From Saururus chinensis (Eukaryota > Streptophyta > Magnoliopsida > Piperales > Saururaceae): a DNA stretch of 64,000 nt. Location of the stretch: NCBI GenBank assembly GCA_035235625.1, contig CP141146.1, positions 5,140,501-5,204,500 on the forward strand. Reading direction: 5' to 3'. The translations under genes and the position numbers were made by a program. The notes below the pieces were generated by a model. It did no database searches, was not told the DNA's origin, and saw nothing but the letters and a program-made list of their open reading frames with translations. This document shows positions 49,403 through 62,328 of the stretch, piece after piece; position 1 is the stretch's first letter, and each line of letters begins with the position of its first letter.

Positions 49403-50366
49403 TCAATTGATGGCATGCACCTTCCCGTCATCTTCGTTCATGTCTCCCTCCCCACCGTTGATGCCCCCATCAAAGGTGACGTCCAGGAAGTAGAGCAGGA
49501 AGACCAATACTAGGCAGCACAGAAACATGGGGATGGGCCCAAAGATCCACATGACCAATGGCAACGAGAAGTAGAACCCGTGCAGGCCTAATGACCAGAA
49601 GTAGCCCCCCCGGTTCACGGCCCTGGCAACGTACTCGGCCGAGACGCTGGCCGGCTTGCGGCGGAGGGGCACGTTGATGAGGATGCTGGCATGGCTGTAG
49701 TACCTGATGGACTGCACGTTCATGAGGAACGCCACGAGGAAGCTGATCAGTATGCAGAAGTACTTAATGATCAGGCCCAGCTCGCTCTTGTCCCCGTACA
49801 CAATCCCGTGCTGTCTGACCGCCGTCATCCCGTTGCCGCTGTTGACCATCAGCACGGCGATAAGGGAGCTGAGCAGGATGCCGGCGGTGGCTAGGAGGGT
49901 GGAAGCCATGATGTTGTTCCTCAGGGTCTGCACCGCCAATACCCCATTCTTGCCAGTGTCCTACATGATAGCACACAACATACAAATCAAATTAAGTTAA
50001 CAAAATGATTGTTGCTTGAATTAAGAGTAGAAATGGAGGAAAGACTAAGGATAGCGTCTAGCTGGACCGGGCTCCATGACTAGCCTAAATATAGAGCTTT
50101 GAACATAGTAGAGAAGAGACACTGATTTCTCTGTACTATGTTCAGAGCCTTATGTAAGCTGGTCACGGAACTGGTCCGGAAAACATTTTCGAAAGAATCC
50201 ATGCCTCCATCATGGCCCTGACCCAGAGCCGGCGACTGATGGCGTTGAGGCCCAACACAGTCTTTTTGGGGTGCTTCGCAACGCGGTAGAAAAGCCATCC
50301 ATGGTATGCCATCATCACTGCAAGCCCGAGCGGGACTAGGGTGAAGTCCAGGATCTCTTTCTTCAT
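49403..50366 (-). CDS. DUF599 membrane protein, copy B, two exons
   Basis: Exons are complement 50205-50366 (54 codons) and 49403-49960, giving 239 aa, exactly the exon lengths of copy A. Motifs LVPLGLAVMMAYHGWLFYRV, RRLWVRAMME / DTGKNGVLAVQTLRNN, SIRYYSHASILINVP and the hydrophobic pair are all kept, and differences from copy A fall mainly in loops and the acidic tail, so the frame looks to be under selection. The 244-bp intron begins GCATGG at the position matching the GC donor of copy A and ends TAG. It contains an extra foldback (50061-50180). An in-frame ATG three codons upstream (50375) is an alternative start. Molecular function is unknown for this plant family. Confidence 0.88.
50061..50180. 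repeat. ~120-bp foldback in the DUF599-B intron
   Basis: Left arm 50062-50116 and right arm 50127-50180 pair over ~54 bases at roughly 80 percent, including a perfect 11-base TGAACATAGTA match beside the ~10-base loop. It is absent from the copy A intron and accounts for most of the size difference (244 versus 106 bp). It lies 24 bp downstream of the intron start. Confidence 0.8.
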
Positions 50367-50518
50367 GGTGGCCAAAGGCCCTGTTTCTGAAAGTTCTGAA
50401 ATTGAGTTTGAAATGAAGAGGGAGGCGGAAGAGGAGTGTGGTTGTGGTTAAAGCACCCAACTGTGAAAAGATTGGAGTAATTAATGCAACCTTTTGGCAA
50501 GTTGGGAGAGGGATGATG

Positions 50519-50544
50519 ATATTTATCTTGGAGGGTTAGGTCTA
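50519..50544 (-). promoter_or_regulatory. DUF599-B promoter: conserved AC-like element and TATA-like box
   Basis: On the minus strand ACCTAACCCTCC is followed by GATAAATA, matching the block upstream of copy A (30138-30166), about 150 bp before the start codon. Confidence 0.45.
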
Positions 50545-50550
50545 AGCATG

Positions 50551-53500
50551 GCCTGCTGTATTATACCACGGCATGCTTAGTTTAACCCTTGCGCTGACTT
50601 GATGGCCTCGTTGCTTCCATGTGTGTTCTTTATCTTAATTATTTAGTCTCAGCTGCACTAAATGCCGTCGTGTAGTGGTTTCTAGCTTATGACTAGATTC
50701 GGAGAATGGTCATTGGAAGCCAAAACGAAGCATGAACAATAAAATAATAGAAATAAAAAAACAGATCTGTTTTTTGTCCATTCTATGCTCCTTGGATCCA
50801 TGATTCCTTACTGTGAATTATAAAACAAAGTAGAGTATTATTTTGTGCATACATTTTTTTTATAAGATGAAAGTACGAAGAGATTGTATATATTAAGTTA
50901 GAGCTAGAACTATATTTGGAAGGTCAAATTATCTTAATATGGAGAAGTTTGGTTTTTCAGATCCACAAAAAATATAAATCACTATATCCTGTGGCATGCG
51001 GTATCTCAGTAATTTCTATGTCAACAATTACTTACCAATGAGATTTTAATACAGGAGGAAGGAATTCTAAAAAGGGGTTTTAAGCTCTAACTATAAAAAT
51101 AATTACTAATTTGATATTAACTTTAAATTTTATATTTAGACAAAAATGCCACCCTTGTGACATACCCACTCCACTCCTCCCTTTTCCTCCTCTGCTTTTA
51201 TAACTTACCCTGTTCTTGAGTCTGCTTTTTTTTGTCCTGTTCACTTTCATTTTGCCGCTTTCAAACTTGCTTCATTTTCTATTGGCCTTGTTAGTCATTT
51301 CCTCTGCTCTTAGAGTGCCCACAAGCCTCGAAGCCCTTCCCCACCCATTTTGACATTCGTGCACTAACCCAGTCCCCTTCTTCTCCTTTAAGGCCCCCCG
51401 GATGCCAAACTCGCCTCCCATGGGTTCTTCTGGGAGTCTTCTTCGGATCCATGACTGGTCTTTTGTTGTCTATGTTCACTATCCTCCTCTTCTTCTTCCT
51501 AATTAGCTACCTCAACCGGACCCCCTTATGCTAAGAGAAGCACCTTTTTCTTCTCTGAAATCACAAAGATTTATTTGATTCAAAATTTGAAGTTCTTTAA
51601 ATTCGATCATTCCTTCTGCACGATAAAAAGCTCATAATATCTATTTTATCAATGAGTCCTTGCAAATTTTCATCAGTAGAAACGGTAAATATTTACTCAC
51701 TTTGTTATATGCAAAAAGTGTAATTTACTCTTTTTGTATATAACAAAGATAGTAAATATTTACTATTGTTATTATGCGGGATAACGAGTTGCGAATGACG
51801 ATCTCAAGGGCAGTGAAGCTCCAAATCTTGTTGAAGTTGGGGCTAACGGGGAGTGCCTAGAAGTTGGCTGTGGCAAGAGTAGTGAGGCCGTTGTCGACGA
51901 AGTCCTAGGTGGTGATGGTGATGGTGATGGTAGGGTCGTCATCAAGGAAGAGGTGCTTGACGAGAGGTGGAGGTGAGTGGCTTGTGGTAGAGGGAGGAGG
52001 GCGTGGTGGAGGAGGCATTGGAACTGCCATGGATGGAGAATAAGATGGAGGAGAAAGAGGCGGAAGTGAGGCCAGTGACGAAGATGATAGAGGAGTGCCT
52101 AGACCGGAACATGAGAGATCTGAGGACAGTGTGTGATGAGATAATAAAGGAGTACGAGGCAAAGATACTCGGTAATGGAGGAGGCATAAGAGAAAAAAAA
52201 AAGACTAATAAACGAAGGATACATAAGAGAAGAAAAAAAAATGACTCCGAAACATAGGAGATATCGGAGAAGAAGGGGACCAGAGAAGAAAAAGAGAAAA
52301 AAATAGGAGGGTAAATTTATCTAAAAATTTAATTTGTATAAACTTGATAGTCAATTTTCAAAATTGTCAGATGTAACGTCAGATAAAGTCTGCCGATGAG
52401 ACCAGACAGTAAGTGTTTTCTTCTTTCAATTATGAAGTTGTGCAAGCTTTGGTGTGTTTATGGGTACGCACATTCCCATTCATTGAAACGAAGAAAATGA
52501 AGAATAAATGCATGACAATGATACTAGTATAGTTAAATTAATAAGGTGTAATCAAGCCTTTTACTTTTAATTTATATACCACTTGTATGCACTATATAAT
52601 ATAATTTTTTTTAATAAATAGGAGAAATGAGGACACAAGATGACATAGCTTGAATCTTAAAAAATAAAAAGATGACACTTAGGTCATAATGACTTCCGTG
52701 ATTTGTTGGGTTTTGTAATTATTAAATAACTAGAGTATTATTTAGTGAATAAAAGCTTTATTTAAGTTGAGTGATGAAAAGAGGCTTGTGGATATCAAGT
52801 TAGAGCTAGACAGACATTTAGAAGAATCAAATCACACTAATATGGAGAACTTTGATATTTTAGATTGGTAGAAATTTAGTAGTGAAAAGTATCATCTATT
52901 ATCTTGTATGGCATGTAAAACCTTAGCAGTTCTTGTATTAACGACTGCTTACGAATCAATTTTTCATATTGAAGGAGAGAACCTTGATCAATATAAGAGT
53001 TCTTTATTTTTTAGAGTTGTTCATGTCTTGGTATGCTTATAGGTACGATTTCACATTTATGAGAATGAAGAAAATAAAGAATACATGCATGATAATTATA
53101 TAATATAGTTGAAGAAGGAAAATTAACATAATTTTCTAGATGTGGGTCTTATCAATATTTGTATTTTGAAATAGTAGGGGCTGACAAATTTTGGGCCCAT
53201 TTGGACTAAGACTAATTGGGATTTAACCAAATTTGATATCATTACAATATGTAAGACCTACTCATTTAATTTCATTAATTTTTAGTCATTGGTTTGGGGT
53301 TAAAATTTTAACCATCCTTGATGAGGAGTTTCCCTTATTAAAATAAGCCCTAACTTCACATAGAGCATATCCCCATGATCTGCCACTCATCTTCCTTGCT
53401 CTCATATCCCTCTTAAATGGTAGTTCCACAAAAATAAGCCTACAATAATCAACCTTATAGAAGCTCGTTTGAGGTCCTAAATGGTGGCAGAAAATTATTT

Positions 53501-54201
53501 ATTTTTACCAAATAAAATTTGTATATGCACTTTACTATATACTATTTTTTGTTATATAATTAGGTGATATGAGGAAACAAGATGACACTTAGTTCATTCA
53601 TCATTGTGTCATCATTGACGTGGTTAGGTGTTACTATAATCTAAGTTTATTATCAAAATATATTGTGTCTATATTTAATATTTAAATAATTTGTGCTAAT
53701 TCTTTTGTTGTTTACTTGGTAACATGATTTTGTGGAGACAAGCGTTGTAATAGTTGACTAATCTAATTGGTTGTTATAGTCTACTACGGCTTAACCAGTT
53801 GTGCAGCCACCTACGTGTTTGTCTTGAGAGGGATTTGGGGGGAAGAAGAGGAGATAGTAATAATGTGAAAGTTATTATACACATGTTGTATAACCAGTAT
53901 GGACTTGGTAGACTAATTATTATATGGTCTAGCTAGTGATGGTTCTCCTTTAAGTGGTTATGCTTGTAACTTGAGATACATGTATGGGGTTACACTTGCA
54001 TTGATGGTTATGTGGTGTACTAATCAGGTTGTATGGATCAGTTGTATGAATTTTGTTTATTTCGTGTAGTGATAGATATATGGCTATGTTAATAACTTGT
54101 GATAAGATTGGGAATGGCAGTAGACTAAAGATATGGCCCATATTTTTTTATCTGCAAACCAAGTATTGTAAGATGTTGGTTATGTCCTCATGATTTTTTA
54201 A
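50551..54201. other. 3.65-kb intergenic region
   Basis: AT-rich with no recognised protein. It contains a near-perfect hairpin at 51686-51762 and a purine/GGT-rich stretch (51800-52260) with overlapping low-complexity frames on both strands. 50800-51050 and 52730-53050 resemble each other (GAGATTGTATATATTAAGTTAGAGCTAGA-like versus TGTGGATATCAAGTTAGAGCTAGA), suggesting an old local duplication. Confidence 0.5.
51686..51762. repeat. Near-perfect 33-bp-arm hairpin
   Basis: The arms 51686-51718 and 51730-51762 are inverted repeats with three mismatches in 33 positions, separated by an 11-base loop (TGTAATTTACT). Each arm ends with TAAATATTTACT and CAAAAAG. Confidence 0.85.
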
Positions 54202-54578
54202 TGGTGCCAAAAGAGAAATACTTTATTGATGGAGAACAAGACAATGAGGAGATATGGGAATGTAAAGTAGAGCTTTGTATTAAGTATGATTGGAAAATAA
54301 CAAAATCAAATTTGAAGTCCACCAAAATGAACTTTGAATCCACAAGATTCTGCTGAGCCAAAGCTCACATACAAGTTGTATCTAGAAGTTTAAGTAAAAT
54401 TAATGCCCCCAATTTGATTCATTTCCCCTTTTATATGATTGACCCCTATTTACAAGTAAAGGACCCAAATACCCTTCAAATGGGCTTTAATTACAATTGT
54501 GCCTATCTTTGATGAGTATAACATGTTTCTTGAAATGTATCAACCAATTCTTTTGAACCTTTGTAATAGCTTGCATCA
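54202..54578 (-). repeat. 3' LTR of the gypsy element
   Basis: It aligns along its length with 62329-62707, for example the CCAAAGCTCACATACAAGTT and TTTCCCCTTTTAYATGATTG segments. The adjoining purine tract (minus strand) is at about 54581-54592. Confidence 0.85.
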
Positions 54579-54599
54579 CGTCCTTCCCCTTACACAAAG

Positions 54600-57500
54600 C
54601 TCAACTTCGAGCTTCAAAGGATAAATGTGGAGTTGTAAGGCAAAAATCTTCTCAACAAATCATAAACGACTATAACCAAGTTGTACCATTTTTTTTATAA
54701 GATTAAACTTGAATCCCTAACATGAGATAATGAGAAATAAACACATAAAACTCAAGGCACAATGATACCCTATGTGTAAGATCTTCTAATTTATTATTAT
54801 TTTTTATTTATATAAAATTGTTTGTTTTAGTTTGATTTGATTTTTTTGGGGTAATGAGTTAGTTTAATTATAATTTTTTTATGATTTAATTTTATTTTAG
54901 TTTAGAATATTAGTGTCAAACTTTATTCACTAAATATTTACCTATTTAAGAGCATTTTTCTATTTTCCTTGATCAAATATGCTAGCCCACTGTAGGACCC
55001 AAGTTGTATCAGATGGCATGCTACCTTTTTCGGCTTCCAACCTTCTATTAATTTGTCTTAGTGGGTTTCAATGTGATTAAATTCGTTTTTGAGTCAAATG
55101 TACACTTAAATGGTCACTTAGGGTCTATTCACCTATTTTTTAGCCCCACAATTTAATTTTCAGCCGACAAGCCACTTACTATAAAAGAAAAACTATAGCC
55201 TATTTCCCAAAATGGGGAAAGGCTGAGATCAGGATGAAAGATAGGCTCTACCCCCATTTTCTAAAGAAGAAACCCTTCTTAAGGTAAGATTTTATCTTAA
55301 TTACACCTTAATCCTTTCAATTTTTATCTTAATCATCTCATTATTTACTTTTACTATTTGAATTCTTAGTTTCTTTCCATAAGGATTATCTTTTTTATTC
55401 TGAATTAGAACCCTAATCTATGTGATTTTTATTTTTAACCTTAGGAAGTCTTGAATCTATTATTCTCATCTTGATTTGAGTCTATTAGCTAGGTTTTGAT
55501 TAGGACTAACCAAAAGCCTTAATTTTTAGGTAGGATTTTGTTGAAGGGATTCACAAACTGAATAGATGTAAGGGGTTTTCACCTTGAGTGGTTTTCTTGC
55601 TTATAATGTCATGATTGTGGGTTTATTTAAGCTTTTGAAGTATCATGATAGGTAATGGTGATTCCTTAAAAATATGTAATTTATTATTTTTTTATATGTT
55701 TAAGTACGGAAAATATTAGATTCATCATGTTTTAGGCTTAATTATTGATCATATGATGTTTTGAGAATTTATATAGAATTTTGGAATGATTTTTGTTTGG
55801 ATTTTGAGAGGATGAAGACGAACTAAAAGTGAACTATTTTGACCGTTCAAATGGGTTGTTTAGCTATTCAAATGGCCATATAGGAAATTACACTTTGTGT
55901 GTTGCCGTTTGAACAACTTGAATGGGCGTTCGAACAACTACACAATAATTTTGTTACATGCATCTTTTAGTGAATTTTGGTTGTTTCTTTGTTCTTTCTT
56001 ATGATTGTAGTATATTACGACCATGGTGAGCTAGGAATACTTACACACCACCTTAATTTTATATGGAGCATGTTATATGTGTGTTAGCTTAATTTAAGAG
56101 ATGACTATGCATGTTTAAGTTTTGTATGATGCTCTACTTGATTTAAATCCGTCTTTCAATTATTTCTTCATGTTTATCCCATGACATCAGTAGCTAAGGA
56201 TAATGAGAAGATATGAATACTTGTACATGTCAATTTAATTCTAAATGAACCATGTTTCAATTGTTTTAGCTTAATTAAGAACATGCCCATGAGTGTATTT
56301 CTTATTCATGGTTACATGACCTTAATTGTCACAAATGGACTATGTTTAATACACATTAGGATTGATTAGAGTAGGTTTGTCTATGCTTGCATCCATTAAA
56401 TATTGGTCACGTATGTACTATGTTACATATGTCATAAAAATAATTTGTTAAGTCACGATTAACTGTGATTAACTGTTTGGGTGCCGTTGTTTTCCTGATT
56501 AGCAGTATCGGAGATTAACCGCCAGTTTTATGTCCCTTAAGGGCGGGTTCTTTGGTCTTATGGGCCAGTTTTGTGGCTCTTTGAGGGCGTGTTTTCTCCC
56601 TGGGTGAGAAGAGTGGATTTGTTATAATGTGATAACTATTGTGACTTTCTGGACTTGAGAATCTAGGCTGGTATGTCAGTGTACACTGACTTACCAAAGG
56701 ATAATTTCCTTGTTAGGGATTTATCGAAACGCTTTAGTCTTTCTTTAGGAATTCGGATTTCCTTTTTAGGATTCCCAGGGTGATTAATTGCTCCAGTCTT
56801 CCTTTACGAATTCAAATTTCCTTTTTCAGATTTCTAGGGTGAGCATGATTGTTTTATTTATTGTAAGACATTCATTGTGGTATAATGCATGTGTATGGAT
56901 TATAATGCTAATTGATACAGGTTGTGTAGAGATAATGATGCTTATATTTGAGGAAGCATATGAAAATGATTACATTTGATTTTGTAGGATGAATGTGGTT
57001 TGATGCATTTGATTATGTAGGATAAATGTGAATGATATTTTCTCATTAATGCATGATGTGAATGAACCATGAGAATTGAATGTATGCACATGTTGTGCAT
57101 TTGTGTTCATAAATTATGGTGGAGACTATGAATGAACAAGTTGTGCATATGTGATTGTGAAATGTAAGTGAGCATGACTAAGATGATTCTCATAGAATGA
57201 ATGCTTTAGTGTTAGCATAAGTTTATGTTTCGATTTAACACCCTTACAGAGCTAAGCTCACCCTAATTTTGTTTGTAGTTTTATTTTGGGGCTATATGTT
57301 GTGTCATGCAGGTGCTTAGGATGGATTGTATCACAAGCTTGAGAACGAGTAGATACACTTATGAGAGATGAGGCTACTTTGCCATGTTTAGACTTATGTA
57401 AGGATTACATTAATATTAGAACATATTACTTTCATGTTATGGATAGCATGTGATGACTTTAGACATGATGTAGCCTTATGGCTTGTCACTATTTGCTTTA

Positions 57501-57990
57501 TGTGTTATTGTGGGTTTGATGATTAAGTAAGTAAAACTTATTCATTATCCATTTTTTCTTCCATTAATTGCTTTTGCACAAATGACATGTGTTATGTACT
57601 TCGATGAGAACCCTTTTAGGTTAGTCTCTCGCTTCGTCGCATCATGTCTCGCCACCCTAAACTAGGTTCGTGTTAGGGGGGGGGGGTGTGATAACATGAG
57701 TTACCAACCACTAAAGCATGAACATAACCTGCACTTTAGATTCATGACTAAAAAGACAAAGATTGAGGAAACTAAATGAAACATGAGAAATTGGTGGAAG
57801 CCATCAAAGCCTTATTGCCTGACCCTTTAAAAAGAGAAGGTTCATTATTTGATAAATTACTAGCAGACCTGCACCAGTTAAAGGTTTAGGTCAAAGTGGG
57901 AGTCTAAGGAGCTTCTGTAGCTCCATAGTATGGGTAATGGTCTACCACATTAAAGGTAAATGAGATGCTTAGTGAGGAGGGTAGATCCAC
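54600..57990. other. Non-coding insert-like region within the gypsy element
   Basis: No retroelement protein is seen. The plus strand has an LTR-like look: GAGCTAAGCTCACCC at 57249-57263, GCAGGTGCTTAGG at 57308-57320, then a run of about 11 G (57676-57686) immediately followed by TGTGATAACATGAG, resembling a polypurine tract plus LTR start. It may be the remnant of a second LTR element in opposite orientation. Confidence 0.35.
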
Positions 57991-58019
57991 TATATATGCA
58001 TTATTATTTCTACACTTCA

Positions 58020-59065
58020 AGAGAGGAAAATGACCAATTTTCTTTGGATTCAGCTTTGAGTATTGTCTTGTTAGTAACCTTTCCTTTTAAAGGTGGATCA
58101 TAACTTGATCTCCCTCAATGAGGATCTTCACACGACGATGCCTATTAGTTTGAGCTAAATAGTTAGCATTAGAGGCTTGAAGGTGGGCACAAACTTCTTG
58201 ATGTATTGAAGCTAACTTGCCCACTGTGGAGAGAGTACTAGAGTATGATAGGGAATGTGTCCATACACAATTTCGAAGATAATTTTTTTTGTAAATTTAT
58301 TGTCAGAGGGCGAACTCTGCATATGCTAAACATAAGTCCCATTGCTTTGGTTTAGTCTTCACTAGGCCACGAAGCAAAGTTCATAAGGATCAATTGACTA
58401 CTTTGGTTTGTCCACGGTTTGCGGGGGGCATATGCTATTGAATTATAATGAAGTACCCAACCTATTCCATAAGGTGCACCAAAAATGACATAAGAACATG
58501 TTGTCCCAATTGGAGGTAATTGTCTGGGGACACCATGAAACTTAACAATTTCCCAAAAGAATATCATAGCTACATGTGTTGCATTTGTAGTCTTCTTGTA
58601 AGGGAGGAAATGCGGTATTTTTTAGAATCGATCTACAACTACAAATATCAAATTGACTCATCGCTCAGTGGTGGGCAAGCCTAAGATAAAGTCTATTGAG
58701 ATGTCCTGCCAAGGCTGAGATGGAATTGGAAGTGGGGTGTAGAGGCTAGTGTTCTGGGTGCGGGTGTTACCTTTGGCCTATTGGCACACATAACATTGCT
58801 GGATGAACTTGGCTACATGTCTCTTGGTGTGCAACCAGTAAATCTTTTCTTTCACAAGGGCTAATGTTTTGTCATATCCAAAGTTGTCTGCTAACCCACC
58901 AAAATGATGCTCACTGATAAGTTGTATTTGGAGAGAACTTTGGGGAATGCATAGTAGATTGCCTATGTACATGAAGCCATCAGAAATGAAATAATCAATG
59001 GGTGGCAGATAACCATCGGTGCAAGCTACCCACTGTTGTTTGAAGTCTCTATTATTGGCATACAA
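58020..59065 (-). pseudogene. Gypsy integrase remnant
   Basis: The zinc-binding segment (58778-59065) has SEHHFGGLADNFGYDKTLAL then KFIQQCYVCQ, with the second His position changed to Asn. Core-domain residues such as EIVKFHGVPRQ follow at 58352-58560. The C-terminal part at 58080-58220 reads SNANYLAQTNRHRRVKILIE, typical of the segment before the GPY/F module. Stops and frameshifts interrupt it. Confidence 0.8.
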
Positions 59066-59589
59066 TTCTTTGAGGTAGTCAAACCCAAATACTTAGGTTT
59101 GCAACTCAACAAGTAAAGTCTAGCGTCAGCTCAATGCATTTAGTGCCTTGTTTAGCTTGCCTAACCAGTGTCGTAAAATGAAGGAATACTCCTGGAGTTC
59201 AACTATCCATCTCGCTTGTATCCATTTTACTTTAACATGACTTTGAAGGAACTACAAGGACCAGTGATCACTATGTAAAATGAATTCTACATGGACTAGA
59301 TATTGGTGTCAATGTCTAAGATGTTGAACAATGGAGAAAAATTCCAAATCATAATTAAGTTGACCATTTTTGTCATCCTGCACTCAATTTCTTGTTGTAG
59401 AAGGCTATCAGTCTTCCCTTCTAAGATAGGATTGCTCCCACTCTAATGTAAGAGGCATCACACTCTACTTCAGAGGGTTCATTAAAATCTAGCAATGATA
59501 GGACAAGAGCTGAGGTGAGTTTCTTCTTCTACATTGTAAAACTTTCATTTGCCTCAGTAGTTCAATAGAACCCATCCTTCTTTATGCAA

Positions 59590-60270
59590 TCAGTTAGAGG
59601 AGCAGCAATTGAACTGAAGTTTCGCACAAATTGACGGTAAAAATGAAGCCAACTCATGGACACTTTGAAGTTCAGCTATAGAGTTTGGGATTGGCCAATC
59701 TGTAATAGCATTGATCTTATCTTCATCTACATTAATGCCATGAGAAGTAACCACATTGTCGAGGAAGACCAGCCTATCAGTAAAAAATGTGCATTTTTTC
59801 AGGTTGATGAACATGGTGTAGGACTGTAGGGCTTGAAATACTGCTTCTAAGTATTGAAAATGATCGTCTTTGCTGCAGTTGTAAAATAAAATATCATCGA
59901 AGTATAAAACTATGGATTTACCTATAAAAAGGCTTTAGCATTTGTGTTATGAAGCACATGAAGTTACTTAGGGCATTGGAGAGGTCAAAAGGCATCACCA
60001 ACCACTCGTAGAGGCCTTCTTTTGTTTGAACATCGTCTTTCATTGTCAGCTATGCGGATTAGAATTTGGTAATACCTATTGCAATAATCGATTTTGTAAA
60101 ATATAGAATCCCCCCATAAGATCCAACATGTCATTCAGTTGTGGTATGGGAAATTGATAGCAGAGTGTGATCTTGTTGATGACATAGTTGTCTATGCACA
60201 TCCGCCAACTACCATTTTTTTGGGTACCAACAATACAGGGACAACACAGGGGCTGATGCTCTCATGTATC
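59590..60270 (-). pseudogene. Gypsy reverse transcriptase / RNase H remnant
   Basis: Minus-strand translation gives VPKKNGSWRMCIDNYVINKI near 60170-60240, the catalytic-type SIVLYFDDILFY near 59885-59920, and LKKCTFFTDRLVFLDNVVTS (from 59806) leading into the connection region. Several stops lie between these blocks. Confidence 0.85.
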
Positions 60271-60817
60271 AATCTCTTTTGCAATAAGTCCTTTACTTGG
60301 TTTTGATGTATGTTATGCTATGATGGGTTAAGTTGATAATGGGACAGGTTAGGGAGAGCCGCACCTAGTACCGAATTGATTTGGGGTATGTGTAAAGGGG
60401 GAGGGGGGGGGGGAGGGGGGGTAAACCACATAGTAAATCCTTAGGCATAAGATTGTGATATTTCTGTAACAATTGTTGTAGCTAGAAAGGAATATGACTG
60501 CCACTAAGTTCCTCTCCCTTAATAACAATATGGTATACTTCTGCAAATTCTTTTAAGTGAGGCTGAATTTCAGGAGTAATGAGGAAATGCAACTTTATCC
60601 TTTATAATAGATTTGCTATATTATTGGATTGACGTAGGCAACAATTTAATTTTAAATCCCTTGTGAATAAATGTGTAAGTGTTCTTTCTACAATTGTGTC
60701 GTGCATCCACATTGAACTGCCAAGGACTTCGAGTAGGAGATGGCAAGCATACATCTCCACCACATCACATATAATATCGGCTTTGTAATTCTTACTAATG
60801 GAGAATGGGACTGAACA

Positions 60818-61066
60818 CTACTCAGTGACTTTGGTCTCCCCAACATCATTTATCCATCCTATTGAATAAGGCTTAGGATGAGGAAAAGTGTTTAGTTGCA
60901 ACTTCTTAACAATGCCTTTGACGATGATGTTTTCATTACTGCCATTGTTCACTATTACTTTGCACACGCTATCATTTATAGTCCCTTTTGTTTGGAAGAT
61001 ATTGTGTCTTTGGGTCAATTTCTCATTGTTTGGAGTGAATAGGAATATAAGGGGTGGGTTGCACAA
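60818..61066 (-). pseudogene. Gypsy aspartic protease remnant
   Basis: VCKVIVNNGSNENIIV matches the protease active-site region (usually V-I-D-S/G-G-S), with Asn where the catalytic Asp belongs, so it is inactive even apart from frameshifts. Confidence 0.7.
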
Positions 61067-62010
61067 TCTAGAACTTCATCTTCAACCACCTCTTCCACAA
61101 TTTCTACTTCCTCTTGATAGTTGTTGTCCACTTTAGTATTGTCGGATCCCTCATATCCTGCATAAGCAAGATGGATCAGTTTTCGACAGGGGCATTCATT
61201 CGATTTGTGTTTGGGTTCCCTGCACCTGTAGCACTTGATTAGTGGGGGAGGTGCATAAGGGTTGCTTTTAGAACTACTGGCAGGAGCAACAAGTCTTACA
61301 TGAACTTTAGTGGATTCAGCTTTCCAACTTTTGGTCATAGGAGGTTATCCCATAGTACTCTTCAACTTACTATTCGGGGTAGATAGGTTGCTATTTCTAG
61401 CAGAGTATGGAGTCCAAGTATTCTACTGCTCGAAGTTAAGCTCTGCCCTAGATGCAAGTTCTATGACATAAGCTAGCATGAAGATAAGAATAGCATAAAT
61501 CCTATCCTAAATATTTGTACGCAATCCATTGAGGAACCAAGAAACCTATTGTGACTTTGTTTCTTCCAAATTATTACAGGCCGCCAAATGATTGAATTAA
61601 GAAATATACTATCGAACATCACGATTACCTTGATGACATGACAAATATTGCTAAAATAACTATTGATCATAATCGACTGGTAGGAATCTTGCAATGAGCA
61701 ATTGCTTCATTCTACACCACTTTCTAATCGCCCATTTACCTTGTCTAATTCTCCATGTTTGCAATTGATCCCACCAGGCAGCCGCTCCAGTTTTAATTTT
61801 GTAAGCAACCAATTTAACCATACGTTCCTTAGGAATTTCTAGGTACTCGAAGAATTTTTCCACCTCATAAAGCCAGTCCAAAAAATCTTCAATGTGGAGA
61901 TGGCCATCAAACAAAGGAAGATCTGTCTTGACCATAAAATTACATGACAACCGATTTGGAGGAGCATCTCTCCTAGCTTGCTGCTCATTTTGTTGCCCCT
62001 GTACAATCAA
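61015..62010 (-). pseudogene. Gypsy gag remnant with zinc knuckle
   Basis: 61660-62010 carries the gag core: FDGHLHIEDFLDWLYEVEKF, then KLVAYKIKTGAAAWWDQLQ. 61015-61338 carries a CCHC zinc knuckle, CYRCREPKHKSNEC (C-x2-C-x4-H-x4-C). The two parts are separated by stops. Confidence 0.85.
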
Positions 62011-62311
62011 CTCATCGAGTTCCTCTTCACTTGAATCATTAAATTGACTATGGGAAGCGGCGATTGCATGGTTGAGAGGGTTTGCTAGAGCAATTGACCT
62101 CGTTTATCCTGCTAATTTCCTTGCATTGAAATTGGTAAGTCTAAGTGTGGAAGATGTGGATTCGTATTTAATTTACAGACACAAACTCAAGGTCAGCTGC
62201 TACAATTGATTAGTGAGCATTTTTTGTCGTAGTTGGACCATTTGAGTGAGAAGCAGCTGGTTTAGGCCATCAACAGGATCGTTGGAAGTCATAGAAGACG
62301 ATCCAACATAT

Positions 62312-62322
62312 CTTTGATACCA
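62312..62322 (-). other. Primer-binding site (initiator tRNA-Met type)
   Basis: Minus-strand TGGTATCAAAG, six bases inside the 5' LTR. The canonical plant sequence is TGGTATCAGAG. Confidence 0.75.
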
Positions 62323-62328
62323 AAATAA

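Larger units (their letters stand above)
43122..50550. repeat. Segmental duplication, copy B (decayed MUTS2, intact DUF599)
   Basis: This block matches 23955-30170 in the same orientation. Homology runs from about 43122 to 45240 (MUTS2 exons 15-17 with introns), is interrupted by ~2.5 kb of foreign DNA in place of exons 18-20, resumes at 47800-48160 and again from about 49100 through the DUF599 gene and promoter. A ~190-bp insertion (43320-43510) is absent from copy A. Confidence 0.85.

Noticed and set aside
49691..49894. Plus-strand frame opposite DUF599-B
   Set aside because: Antisense shadow matching the one opposite copy A.
52003..52257. 84-aa Glu/Lys-rich frame
   Set aside because: Purine-rich low-complexity DNA with equally long frames on the opposite strand; no family match recalled.
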